Assembly: GCA_031292565.1 (NCBI GenBank)
Contig: JARLGW010000012.1
Span: 372,001-436,000, forward strand
Length of the DNA stretch: 64,000 nucleotides
From: Paludibacteraceae bacterium
GTDB taxonomy: Bacteria; Bacteroidota; Bacteroidia; Bacteroidales; Paludibacteraceae
Reading direction: 5' to 3'
Of the stretch, positions 47,409 to 57,470 are shown one piece after another. A program made the translations under genes and the position numbers. Positions within the stretch are counted from its first letter, which is position 1, and each line of letters opens with the position of its first letter. Below the pieces are notes generated by a model. It had not been told where the DNA came from and ran no database searches. It saw nothing but the letters and a program-made list of their open reading frames with translations.

Positions 47409-48596
47409 TTAAATGATGCCTAACAGTTTGGCATTCTTAGTTATCTTCTCTACAGCTTCGTCTATTTGGGCAATGGTATGCGTTGCCATCAAGGAGAAAC
47501 GGATTAACGTGTCTTCGGAGCGAACAGCCGGTGAAACAACAGGGTTTACAAATACACCATCTTCCATCAACATGTGGGTCAATTGGAATGTTTTAGCATT
47601 ATCTCTTACATATAACGGGATAATTGGAGTAGAAGTGTGTCCGATTTCAAAACCGGCATTTCTAAAGGCTTCCAGTGAATGTTTGGTTATTTTCCACAAG
47701 TTTTCTTGTCTCCAGGATTCTTCTTCCATCACATCCAATGCCGCTAATACACTGGCTGTAGATGCCGGGGTGATACTCGCACTGAAGATAAGAGTTCTAG
47801 AGGTATGCTTTAAGTAATTGATGATGTCATTGTCTGCTGCAATAAATCCGCCGATACTGGCTAATGATTTACTGAAAGTACCCATAATAAGGTCAATGTC
47901 ATCAGTCAACCCGAAATGGTTGCAAAGACCTTTTCCTTTATCTCCAAAAACGCCTAAAGAATGGGCTTCATCAATCATGAGAGATGCGTTATATTTTTTA
48001 GCTAAAGCTACCATTTCGGGCAACTTGGCTACATCTCCTTCCATGCTGAACACTGCATCCGAAACAATAAGTTTTATTCTATCGGGATCGCATTTTTTAA
48101 GCATTTTCTCCAACGAATCCATGTCGTTGTGCTTGTATTTTATCTGTTTGGAGAAGGAAAGTCTTTTTCCTTCAATAATAGAAGCATGGTCAAATTCATC
48201 GTATAGCAAAAAATCGTCTTTGCCTGTTAAGCAAGGGATAACGCCGGAGTTAACGGTAAACCCGGTTGCATATACAAGAGCTCCTTCTTTGTGGACTAAT
48301 TTTGCCAAACGATTCTCCAGCTCCAGATGAATATCCAGCGTTCCGTTTAAAAAACGTGATCCGGCACATCCTGTTCCATATTTTTCAATGGCTTTAATGG
48401 CTGCTTCTTTGATTTTGGGGTGATTGGTCAAACCCAAGTAACTATTTGACCCAAACATAAGAACGGGTTTCCCGTCTATTTGCACAACAGTGTCTTGATC
48501 TGATTCTATGGCTCTAAAATATGGATATAAACCCAATGCCATAACTTTCTGTGGTTCTTTATACTGTGCAAGTTTTTCTCTTAAAAGGCTCTCCAT
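47409..48596 (-). CDS. spt: Serine palmitoyltransferase / 2-amino-3-oxobutyrate-CoA ligase-like alpha-oxoamine synthase
   Basis: MFGSNSYLGLTNHPKIKEAA, DEAHSLGVFG, TFSKSLASIGGFIA; start chosen at MESLLREK. Confidence 0.85.
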   Translation of the reverse strand: MESLLREKLAQYKEPQKVMALGLYPYFRAIESDQDTVVQIDGKPVLMFGSNSYLGLTNHPKIKEAAIKAIEKYGTGCAGSRFLNGTLDIHLELENRLAKLVHKEGALVYATGFTVNSGVIPCLTGKDDFLLYDEFDHASIIEGKRLSFSKQIKYKHNDMDSLEKMLKKCDPDRIKLIVSDAVFSMEGDVAKLPEMVALAKKYNASLMIDEAHSLGVFGDKGKGLCNHFGLTDDIDLIMGTFSKSLASIGGFIAADNDIINYLKHTSRTLIFSASITPASTASVLAALDVMEEESWRQENLWKITKHSLEAFRNAGFEIGHTSTPIIPLYVRDNAKTFQLTHMLMEDGVFVNPVVSPAVRSEDTLIRFSLMATHTIAQIDEAVEKITKNAKLLGII

Positions 48597-48829
48597 AAGA
48601 ACAATGATTTTATGTTGAAAAGACGGGCAAAAGTATAACATATTTGCTTAACTTGTTTATTTTTGGGCAAAAAACATAATGTTGATTTTGTTTTCGTTGT
48701 AATAAATTCGCAACAAATAATTGATTTATAAAAGTTTAAAACAATTCTCTTTAACAAAGACATTTAAGATCAATAATTCTCGTTGTTTATAAAAATAAAA
48801 TATACTTTTACTTTATTAAATTACACACT

Positions 48830-49717
48830 ATGCTTTTGATAAAAGGAGCTTTTGCTAAAGAACCGTTTTGGATTAAGATTTTTCTTTTCTTTTTTCTTTC
48901 CGTGTTTGGGCTATTAATCGGCGGCCTATTATGCTATGTTTTATTTCAAAAATCGCAAGGAATTGATGCCTTGAGGTGGTCTCAATTTATTATTTCCCTT
49001 GCTAGTTTTTGCCTGCCGGCCTTCATTTCGGCTTTAATATTTCAAAGGTCGTTGCTAACCTTTTTACGGGCAGATAAATATCCTTCATTTATTTTTATTT
49101 TTCTTGCCATTTTTGCGATGATTTTGTTTCAACCTGTTATTAATCTTATTTCGTCTTGGAATCAGCAGCTTCAGCTTCCCGCTTTCATGTCCGGCCTATA
49201 TAAAGCCATGCAATCAATGGAAGCCTCTGCTAATGATTTAACCCGGCAATTTTTGGCTCAACAAAAAACAAAGGATCTGTTCGTAAATATATTTTTTCTG
49301 GCTTTAATTCCGGCTATAACCGAAGAGCTCTTTTTTAGAGGAACGTTACTGCGACTGCTGGAAGAAAAAATGAGTGTGAATTGGAGCATTTGGATCGTAG
49401 CCATCATATTTAGTACCTATCACATGCAGTTTTTTGGTTTTGTGCCACGTATTCTATTAGGTGCATTGCTTGGCTATATCGTAGTTTGGAGCCATTCGCT
49501 CTACCTGGGTATGTTCGCTCATTTTATTAATAATGCAGGGTTTATTCTTTTTAGCTATTTGTCGGCAAACCATTATATTGCTTTTGATGTAGAAACCCTA
49601 GGTGTTAGTTGCAACCAATGGTGGATCACAGTTTCCACTTTCCTTGTGGCTTCCCTGCTCATTTTCTTTATGTATAAAGAATTTAAAAGCGGAAAAGGGC
49701 AAAGCAATCCCTCATAA
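48830..49717 (+). CDS. CPBP family intramembrane metalloprotease
   Basis: PAITEELFFRGTLLRLLEEK (EExxxR) and HMQFFGFVPRILLGALLG. Confidence 0.92.
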   Translation: MLLIKGAFAKEPFWIKIFLFFFLSVFGLLIGGLLCYVLFQKSQGIDALRWSQFIISLASFCLPAFISALIFQRSLLTFLRADKYPSFIFIFLAIFAMILFQPVINLISSWNQQLQLPAFMSGLYKAMQSMEASANDLTRQFLAQQKTKDLFVNIFFLALIPAITEELFFRGTLLRLLEEKMSVNWSIWIVAIIFSTYHMQFFGFVPRILLGALLGYIVVWSHSLYLGMFAHFINNAGFILFSYLSANHYIAFDVETLGVSCNQWWITVSTFLVASLLIFFMYKEFKSGKGQSNPS

Positions 49718-49848
49718 AATGGCTTAATTCATATTTATTATGGGTTAATTACGAAATTTCACTAAATACATAAATTTGCAGGCACAAAAAAAGTGTATTT
49801 TTGTCATATCATTAAATTGAAAACTTTTATCTTGTCAAAATTCAAGGT

Positions 49849-52800
49849 TTGAAGAAAATAATACGTAACATATCTTTTCTATTCGTGTTTGTATGTTTGT
49901 TTTTAGCCTGTTCTACTAATAAGAACACGTGGCTATCAAGAAATTACCAAGCAATGACTACTCGTTATAATGTTTATTTCAATGGAAATGAAAGTTATAA
50001 GGAGGGTATGACTAATATTTTCAAATCAAATGTTGATGATTATACAAAAGTATTGCCCCTGTACCCTATTAGTAATCCGGGCAGTGCTGCAGCGGCCACT
50101 ATGCAAATGGAGCGAGCCATAGAAAAAGCAAAAAAAGCAATCAAGCTGCACTCTATCCGAAAAAAACCACAAAAAGACCCTAAGAGGATAAAAGACCCTA
50201 AATATCAGGCATTTCTTAAACAGGAGGAATATAATGAGCAAATAGACGAGGCTTGGATTTTGTTTGGTAAAGCCCAGTTTCATAAAGCAAATTTTTTGCC
50301 TGCCGTTGGTACTTTTACTTATATAACCCGTCATTTCTTTTGGAATAAGGGTGCCGTTGCTGAAGCCCGTATTTGGCTTGCACGCAGTTATGCCGAAATG
50401 GGTTGGTATTATGATGCTGACGAAGCACTGAATCAAGCGAATAAAGAACAAGTTCCGGCCAAGTTGAGCGGACTCTTTGCCGCCGCTAAATCCGATTTGT
50501 TGCTAAAACAACGACAATATAAAGAAACCATCCCTTTTCTACTTATCGCGGTTGAGAATGAGCAGGATAAAAAACAGCGTACCCGATTCTATTTTGTACT
50601 CGCGCAACTTTACCGGATGCAGCATGAAAACGAAAAGGCAACGTTTTATTATTCAAGGGTAATAAAAGCCAGTCCGCCGTTCGAGATGACATTCAACGCT
50701 CGTCTAAACAGGGCGGAGGCCGATGGTAAAAACACTGAGAAATCAGTGAAAACGCTAAAAAAGATGCTTAAAAATACCCAATATGCTAAATATCAGGGTA
50801 AGATATATTACACAATCGGGCAGGTATATCAAGGGCAGAATCAAATACCGATGGCTATTACAAATTATAAGTTAGCCATAGAAAAAAGCAAGAACGATGC
50901 ACCTACCAAATTGCAAGCGTTGGTTACCTTGGCTGATTTGCATTACAGCCAGAGTAAATATTTGCTTGCCCAACCATATTATAATGAAGCGGCATCGGAA
51001 ATGCACGTGTCTGACCCCGATTATGAAAGAGTGTCAAAGCGCAGCCAGATGTTGGGCGAGCTTGCACAGCAACAGGAAATTGTCGTTTTGCAGGATAGCT
51101 TGCAGGCATTGAGTCGGTTGACTGAAAAAGAAAGAATAGCAAAGGTTGAAGCTTTGATAAAAAAGCTACAGGATGATGATGCTGCCATGAAAAAGAAACT
51201 GGCTGAAGAAACGGAAGCTCAAAACAACCAGTTTGCAAGCGATTCGGCCTCGGCTCAAACAAACGCCTTGATTAATAAGAACCAAGGCAATTGGTATTTT
51301 TACAACAAAGCCTTGATACCGTCGGGGAAAACTGATTTCATTCGGAAATGGGGTTCCCGGAAATTGGAAGACAACTGGCGACGAAAAGATAAAGCGGTTG
51401 TAACCACGGAGGAGGAAACTCAATATGCCGAAAATGACAGCACAACTAAAAATTCAGCACAAAAGGATAAAAAAGGCTCAGATGCCAAAGCTGATTCGTC
51501 GGGTATAAACACGAACGTGCAACAGTATTTGAAGCAAGTGCCTTCAACAGAGAACCAAATAAAGGCATCCAACGAGCAAATAGCCGCCGCGCTGTATAAA
51601 ATGGGTATGATTTACATGGAAGGTTTGGAAGATATGCCTTTGGCTATTCAAACTTTTGAAGAGTTGGAACGCCGATTCCCAACGGATAAGCGATTGCCTG
51701 ATGCTTACTACTCGCTTTATCAGATGAATATGAAGGCTAAAGATTCGGTTCAGGCTGATATATATCGGAACAGGCTAATAGCTAAATTCCCCGAATCCAC
51801 TTATGCCAAAGCATTGTCGCAACCTGATTTCGTTCAAAAAATGATTCAGATGAATCTGGTGCAAGATTCATTATACCAAGGAAGTTACATTGCATACACT
51901 AAAAGCGATTATCCAACCGTTTTTAGCAATTATAAAAATGTAAAGGAAAAATATCCATTATCGCCCTTAATTCCTAAATTCATGTTTATCAATGCTCTGA
52001 GCGAAGGTAAAACAGGAAATCAAGAGCAGTTCAGAAACGGGTTGAAGCAGCTTATCACCGAGTACCCTAAAAGTGATGTAAGTGCTATGGCTAAAGATAT
52101 TTTGGCTCTCGCTATGCAAGGCCGTGAGGTTCAGGCGGGAAGCTCTTTTGGTTCCATACTGCATTTGAGAGATTCGTTGAATACCCGTTCGGCTACCGGA
52201 GGTGCCGATTCGTTGAAATTCTCCCCGGATAAGAGAGACCGACATCTTATTGTTATTGTTGCTCCGAAAGAAGTAGATATGAACAAGCTCCAGTTTGATG
52301 TGGCTAGTTATAACTTCACTGGTTTCTTGGTGAAAAACTTTGATTTGGACATAGAAAAATATAAAACAAACACCAATTTGCTGGTAATTTCAGCTCTCGA
52401 TGATTTGGATGAAGCCCAATGGTATCAACAAGGTTTGGTAAACAATCAGGATATTCGGTTGTTCTTAAAGACAAAGGATTGTTATTCGTTTGTAATTTCC
52501 GAAGTTAATTATCAGTTGATAAAGAAAGGGTTGACTATCGACAGCTATCTTGATTTTTACAATACCAAGATAGCACCGCCCGTGAAACAGGAAAAGAACA
52601 CGAAAGCCGATACTACGCAAGCATCGTCGATGTTCCGTCAGCCAAAGATTGATAGTGTGTCAGCGACTGGCTCTGTGGCTCAAGCAAACAATGGCATGGC
52701 AGGCAAAGATTCTGTATCTCAAACCCAGGCCGGAAATAGCTTGAAGCAAGATACCGTGGTGGCGAAACCCGATGCACCTAAGTTTAAGATTGATATGATG

Positions 52801-53151
52801 GATCCTCATGCCTATGCCATCGTGGTGCTGAAAGGAAGTTTCGATTTCAAGAAATTGAAAAAAGCCTTGGACGCGTATAACGCGAAAAATTACGTGATGG
52901 CAAACCTGAGAATATCGCAGATCACTGTGGGGCAACAGCAAATAATAGTTGTGGGGATGCTTTCGGATGCAAATACAGCCAAGTCCTATTTATTTGGTAT
53001 AATTAGGGAGCGGGAATTATTTGATGATAATTTAAAAAATACTGAATATCGAAACGTAATTATCACGAATAGAAATTTGCAGGAATTGGTTAAAACAAAA
53101 GGAGTTTCCGAATATTTGGATTTTAACCGGAACACGTATATGAAACAATAA
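49849..53151 (+). CDS. porW: SprE/PorW-like TPR lipoprotein (T9SS / gliding)
   Basis: 1100 aa, TTG start, lipobox FLFVFVCLFLACSTNKNTW; TPR-like repeats; directly upstream of porX. Confidence 0.85.
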   Translation: MKKIIRNISFLFVFVCLFLACSTNKNTWLSRNYQAMTTRYNVYFNGNESYKEGMTNIFKSNVDDYTKVLPLYPISNPGSAAAATMQMERAIEKAKKAIKLHSIRKKPQKDPKRIKDPKYQAFLKQEEYNEQIDEAWILFGKAQFHKANFLPAVGTFTYITRHFFWNKGAVAEARIWLARSYAEMGWYYDADEALNQANKEQVPAKLSGLFAAAKSDLLLKQRQYKETIPFLLIAVENEQDKKQRTRFYFVLAQLYRMQHENEKATFYYSRVIKASPPFEMTFNARLNRAEADGKNTEKSVKTLKKMLKNTQYAKYQGKIYYTIGQVYQGQNQIPMAITNYKLAIEKSKNDAPTKLQALVTLADLHYSQSKYLLAQPYYNEAASEMHVSDPDYERVSKRSQMLGELAQQQEIVVLQDSLQALSRLTEKERIAKVEALIKKLQDDDAAMKKKLAEETEAQNNQFASDSASAQTNALINKNQGNWYFYNKALIPSGKTDFIRKWGSRKLEDNWRRKDKAVVTTEEETQYAENDSTTKNSAQKDKKGSDAKADSSGINTNVQQYLKQVPSTENQIKASNEQIAAALYKMGMIYMEGLEDMPLAIQTFEELERRFPTDKRLPDAYYSLYQMNMKAKDSVQADIYRNRLIAKFPESTYAKALSQPDFVQKMIQMNLVQDSLYQGSYIAYTKSDYPTVFSNYKNVKEKYPLSPLIPKFMFINALSEGKTGNQEQFRNGLKQLITEYPKSDVSAMAKDILALAMQGREVQAGSSFGSILHLRDSLNTRSATGGADSLKFSPDKRDRHLIVIVAPKEVDMNKLQFDVASYNFTGFLVKNFDLDIEKYKTNTNLLVISALDDLDEAQWYQQGLVNNQDIRLFLKTKDCYSFVISEVNYQLIKKGLTIDSYLDFYNTKIAPPVKQEKNTKADTTQASSMFRQPKIDSVSATGSVAQANNGMAGKDSVSQTQAGNSLKQDTVVAKPDAPKFKIDMMDPHAYAIVVLKGSFDFKKLKKALDAYNAKNYVMANLRISQITVGQQQIIVVGMLSDANTAKSYLFGIIRERELFDDNLKNTEYRNVIITNRNLQELVKTKGVSEYLDFNRNTYMKQ

Positions 53152-53173
53152 TTTTTTAAAATAGTACGGATAG

Positions 53174-54718
53174 ATGAAAATACTTTGGACCGATGATGAA
53201 ATCGACTTGCTTCGCCCCTATCTCATTTTCTTGGAAGAAAAAGGGTATGAGGTACTTACGGCAAACAATGGACAGGATGCTATAGATCTTTGCCGTGAAA
53301 ATAATTTCGACATTATTTTTTTGGATGAAAACATGCCGGGGCTAAGCGGATTGCAAACCCTCTCGCAAATAAAAGAGATAAATAGCGGCATCCCGGTGGT
53401 GATGATAACCAAAAACGAAGAAGAAAACATTATGGATATGGCTATCGGAAGCAAAATAGCCGATTACTTAATAAAGCCCGTCAATCCAAATCAAATTCTA
53501 CTTACGTTAAAGAAACACATCCATAAAAAAGAAATAATAACAGAACAAACCACAACAAATTACCGCTCGGAGTTCAACCAGATTGGGATGCAGATAAACG
53601 ATTGCGTTACTTATGCCGATTGGACTGTTCTATACAAGAAACTTCTATATTGGGAGTTGGAGCTTGATGCATCCAATAATGAGATGAAGGAATTGCTTCA
53701 AATGCAAAAGGTGGAGGCTAACAGCGCATTCACTAAATTTATTAAAAAAAGATATACATCATGGTTTGAAGATCCCGATTCAAAACCCATGATGAGCCCC
53801 GATTTCTTTAAGAAAAAGGTTTTCCCATTAATAGATAATGGCGAAAAGGTATTCGTTGTGGTAATAGATAACTTTCGCTACGACCAATGGATGGCCATTA
53901 AGGAGTTGCTAAACGAATATTATATTTTTACCGAAGAAGAATCTTATTACAGCATTTTGCCCACAGCCACTCAATATGCCCGCAATGCTATTTTTAGTGG
54001 ACTTATGCCCCTTCAAATCCAGCAAATGTATCCCAACTTATGGGTGGATGAAGAAGCAGAAGAGGGCAAAAACATGCACGAAGAAGCCCTTATGCAAACA
54101 CAGCTTGATAGGTTTCGTAAAAAATACACGTTCTCTTATCATAAAATAAACGACTCTCAATCAGGCGAAAAGCTTATTGAGAAGATTCCTACACTGATAA
54201 ACAATACGTTCAACGTGTGTGTGCTCAATTTCATAGATATGCTTTCGCATGCAAAAACCGAATCGAAAATGATGCGAGAGTTGGTTCAGGATGAGTCCGC
54301 CTATCGTTCATTAACCCTCTCGTGGTTCAAGCACTCCTCCACGTTGGATTTATTTCGGGTTTTATCTGAAAACAAAATCAAAGTGATACTCACCACCGAT
54401 CATGGCACTATAAAGGTAGATAACCCCATAAAAGTGGTGGGCGATAAGGGCACGAATGTAAATTTAAGATACAAGGTGGGTAAAAACCTGGGATATAATA
54501 AAAAAGAGGTGTTTGAAATAGCACAAGCCGCCAAGGTGGGGTTGCCAAATCCGAATTTAAGCTCGGTTTACATTTTCGCCTCGAACGACGATTTCTTTGC
54601 ATATCCCAATAACTATAACCATTACGTAAGTTATTACAAGAATACATTTCAGCACGGCGGCATTTCATTGGAGGAAATGATCATCCCGTGCGTTGTTATG
54701 GAACCAAAAGAATCTTAG
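53174..54718 (+). CDS. porX: PorX: response regulator with alkaline-phosphatase-like PglZ domain
   Basis: Receiver ILWTDDEIDLLRPYLIFLEEKGYEV...IIFLDENMPGLSGLQTL; C-terminal VIDNFRYDQW, NFIDMLSHAKTESKM, LTTDHGTIKV, QHGGISLEEMIIP. Confidence 0.93.
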   Translation: MKILWTDDEIDLLRPYLIFLEEKGYEVLTANNGQDAIDLCRENNFDIIFLDENMPGLSGLQTLSQIKEINSGIPVVMITKNEEENIMDMAIGSKIADYLIKPVNPNQILLTLKKHIHKKEIITEQTTTNYRSEFNQIGMQINDCVTYADWTVLYKKLLYWELELDASNNEMKELLQMQKVEANSAFTKFIKKRYTSWFEDPDSKPMMSPDFFKKKVFPLIDNGEKVFVVVIDNFRYDQWMAIKELLNEYYIFTEEESYYSILPTATQYARNAIFSGLMPLQIQQMYPNLWVDEEAEEGKNMHEEALMQTQLDRFRKKYTFSYHKINDSQSGEKLIEKIPTLINNTFNVCVLNFIDMLSHAKTESKMMRELVQDESAYRSLTLSWFKHSSTLDLFRVLSENKIKVILTTDHGTIKVDNPIKVVGDKGTNVNLRYKVGKNLGYNKKEVFEIAQAAKVGLPNPNLSSVYIFASNDDFFAYPNNYNHYVSYYKNTFQHGGISLEEMIIPCVVMEPKES

Positions 54719-55491
54719 TTTTCAAAATGTTCTTTGGAAAGTAACCGTTCCAGTTGTTCGGCGGAAACGTCAACCGTAAGTCGTCCATTTTGGGCAATAG
54801 AAATACGTCCCGTTTCTTCCGACACAACAATGGCAGTAGCGTCAGTTCTTTCAGTTACTCCCAGCGCGGCTCTATGTCTTAGTCCTAGTCGTTTGGATAT
54901 ATTCTGGTTTTGCGAAACAGGTAAGATGCATCCCACGGCCATGATCTTTTTATCCGAAATAATCATGGCACCATCGTGCAACGGACTGTTTTTGAAAAAT
55001 AAATTTTCAATCAGGCGGGAGTTAATGTTCGCTTTAACAACTTCGCCCGTTGTGAAAAAATCGCTCAGCGTTGCGTTTTTTTCAATAACAATAAGAGCCC
55101 CGCATTTATTTCTTGACATATTACGGCAGGCAAGAACCAATTGCATGATGGCAAAATTTTCCAATTCGGGCATGATTCCCGATTTTCTGTAGACCCATTT
55201 TATAAATCGCCAGTTCTGTTTGCTTCCTACTAAGGAAAAGAATCGTCTGATTTCGTTTTGGAAAATAACAATTAAAGCAATAACTCCGACACTCATTATT
55301 TTGTCGAAGATAGCACCCAGTAATTCCATTTTCAAAACGAAAGAGATAATAAACCAGCAGATAACAAACGCTATTATTCCGAAGAAAATATTGACGGCAT
55401 TGGTTCCTTTTAGCAATAAAAAAGTTTGGTACATTAAAAATGTTACCAATAAAATATCAATAATGTCTTTTAGACCGAATTCAAGTCCCAT
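54715..55491 (-). CDS. cdaA: Diadenylate cyclase (DisA_N / CdaA family)
   Basis: N-terminal transmembrane segments; LFFKNSPLHDGAMIIS, LGLRHRAALGVTERTDATAIVVSEETGRIS. Confidence 0.95.
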   Translation of the reverse strand: MGLEFGLKDIIDILLVTFLMYQTFLLLKGTNAVNIFFGIIAFVICWFIISFVLKMELLGAIFDKIMSVGVIALIVIFQNEIRRFFSLVGSKQNWRFIKWVYRKSGIMPELENFAIMQLVLACRNMSRNKCGALIVIEKNATLSDFFTTGEVVKANINSRLIENLFFKNSPLHDGAMIISDKKIMAVGCILPVSQNQNISKRLGLRHRAALGVTERTDATAIVVSEETGRISIAQNGRLTVDVSAEQLERLLSKEHFEN

Positions 55492-55811
55492 ATATATTAT
55501 GTCTGTTAAAGTGACGGATTTTTTATAAAGAAAAGAAATTGGTTCGATAAATTCAACGTAAAGATAAATAAATCACCGTTTAAATATTCTTTTTTAATTT
55601 TTCAAAAGATTTATTTACTAATGTAAAAAAGGGTTTTGTAAAAAAAATGATAAAAAAGGCATCTTTTTTTTTACAAAAATAGAAAATTATATACCTTTAT
55701 GCCCTCAAAAGAAGAGGTAAAGATATTTTTTTAAAGAAAATTTATTTAACAAGACAATAACATTTGATATATTCAGTTATATTTGTATCGAATTAAACAG
55801 CCATTATTGCT

Positions 55812-57362
55812 ATGAAACTTAATCTAATTTCTAAAACAGCAGTCTTTTTTTCCTTATTATTAGCGGTATCATCGTGTGGGAAAAAAGAAGTCTCAAATGT
55901 TACCGGGTGGGCGTATAATGACAAGAAAACTGGTGGTTTCGAAGTAAACTCCAACTACCAACAACAAACACCTCCAGGTATGGTATTTATTGAAGGTGGA
56001 ACTTTCACTATGGGTCGTACTCAGGAAGACATTCCCGGCGATTGGAATAACGTGCCTCGTCGTGTAACGGTAACTTCTTTCTACATGGATCAATGTGAAG
56101 TTAGTAACCTTAACTGGAACGAATATCTGCACTGGATGAGATTAGTTATGCACAACTATCCAGAGTTGATTAAAAAAGCAACCCCTGATACATTAGTTTG
56201 GCGTAGCGAGTTGGCATACAACGAACCTTATGTTGAATATTATTTCACTCATGTGGCTTATAACAATTATCCTGTTGTAGGTGTTAGTTGGGAACAAGCA
56301 AGTGACTTCTGCGTTTGGCGTACCGACCGTGTGAACGAGTTAGTCATGGCTCAAAACGGACTTATCACGATGCCCGATTTTGAAGGAATGAAAGACAACG
56401 AAGACGGTGAAGAAATTAAAAACAACATGGTGTTCAACACCAAGAAATATATGTTGAGTTCTGAATATAACCCAGAAGAAGGAAAACATCCAAAACAAAA
56501 TCTTTTCGGTGAAAACAGAAAAACAAATATGTCCGACGGGCTACTATTTCCAGAATACAGACTCCCAACAGAAGCAGAATGGGAATATGCAGCTTATGGC
56601 GTTGTAGCTAAAGAAGGCGAAGAAAACTCAGGAGAAAAGAGATCATTCCCTTGGCCGGGACACCAAATGCGTAACCCACAAAAAGCATTCAGAGGCCAAA
56701 TGCAAGCTAACTACGTTAGAGGCCGAGGTGATATGATGGGTATGGGTGGTAAGTTAAATGATGGTGCAACTATTACCAATACAGTAACATCTTATTGGCC
56801 AAATGACTTTGGTTTATATAATATGGCTGGAAACGTTAACGAATGGGTAATGGATGTTTACCGTGCACTTTCAAGCGAACAAGTAGAAGAATACAACTCA
56901 TTCCGTGGTAACGAATATAAAGCACCAGTATTTAACGAAAATACACAAGAAGGCAAAAAAGTAATGGTTCCTGTTATCGACAGCCTTGGTCGTGTAAAAT
57001 TTGTTATCCCTGTAGAAAAATCAGATTCAACAATGGGCAAGTTTGTTAAATACGATGTAAGAAACTACGGTGATGGTGATGCTCGCTCAGGAAAAAATCC
57101 TGACAATTGGAAAACCCCAATGGATCCAGATGCTTCATCTCGTCAGATGTATGATCCAGATGCAACAGCCGATGGCTTGTTATCATCTAAGATTACAAAC
57201 AAAACAAGAGTTTACAAAGGTGGATCTTGGAAAGACCGTGCATTTTGGTTGAACCCATCAACACGTAGATACCTTGAACAAACCAAATCTACCAGCGACA
57301 TTGGCTTCCGTTGTGCAATGAGTAGAGTTGGTGGTCAATCAGCAAACGATGGAAAAAAGTAA
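55812..57362 (+). CDS. gldJ: GldJ-like lipoprotein (formylglycine-generating-enzyme fold)
   Basis: Lipobox LLLAVSSCGKK; VTGWAYNDKKTGGFEVN...PPGMVFIEGGTFTMGRTQEDIPGDWNNVPRRVTV; VYKGGSWKDRAFWLNPSTRRYLEQ...IGFRCAM. Confidence 0.82.
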   Translation: MKLNLISKTAVFFSLLLAVSSCGKKEVSNVTGWAYNDKKTGGFEVNSNYQQQTPPGMVFIEGGTFTMGRTQEDIPGDWNNVPRRVTVTSFYMDQCEVSNLNWNEYLHWMRLVMHNYPELIKKATPDTLVWRSELAYNEPYVEYYFTHVAYNNYPVVGVSWEQASDFCVWRTDRVNELVMAQNGLITMPDFEGMKDNEDGEEIKNNMVFNTKKYMLSSEYNPEEGKHPKQNLFGENRKTNMSDGLLFPEYRLPTEAEWEYAAYGVVAKEGEENSGEKRSFPWPGHQMRNPQKAFRGQMQANYVRGRGDMMGMGGKLNDGATITNTVTSYWPNDFGLYNMAGNVNEWVMDVYRALSSEQVEEYNSFRGNEYKAPVFNENTQEGKKVMVPVIDSLGRVKFVIPVEKSDSTMGKFVKYDVRNYGDGDARSGKNPDNWKTPMDPDASSRQMYDPDATADGLLSSKITNKTRVYKGGSWKDRAFWLNPSTRRYLEQTKSTSDIGFRCAMSRVGGQSANDGKK

Positions 57363-57383
57363 CAAATAACGTAAATATAAATG

Positions 57384-57417
57384 AAGCACTTGTCAGTTGT
57401 TGGCAAGTGCTTTTTTT
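57384..57417 (+). terminator. Intrinsic-type terminator after gldJ-like gene
   Basis: AAGCACTTG...CAAGTGCTTTTTTT. Confidence 0.85.
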
Positions 57418-57470
57418 CTATAAACCTTGATAGCTTTTTTAGAATTTTTATTAATCATTGATGTAAGAGT

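Noticed and set aside
47818-48330. 170-aa plus-strand ORF opposite the spt-like gene
   Set aside because: Ser-rich antisense frame of a conserved PLP enzyme; not credible as a gene.
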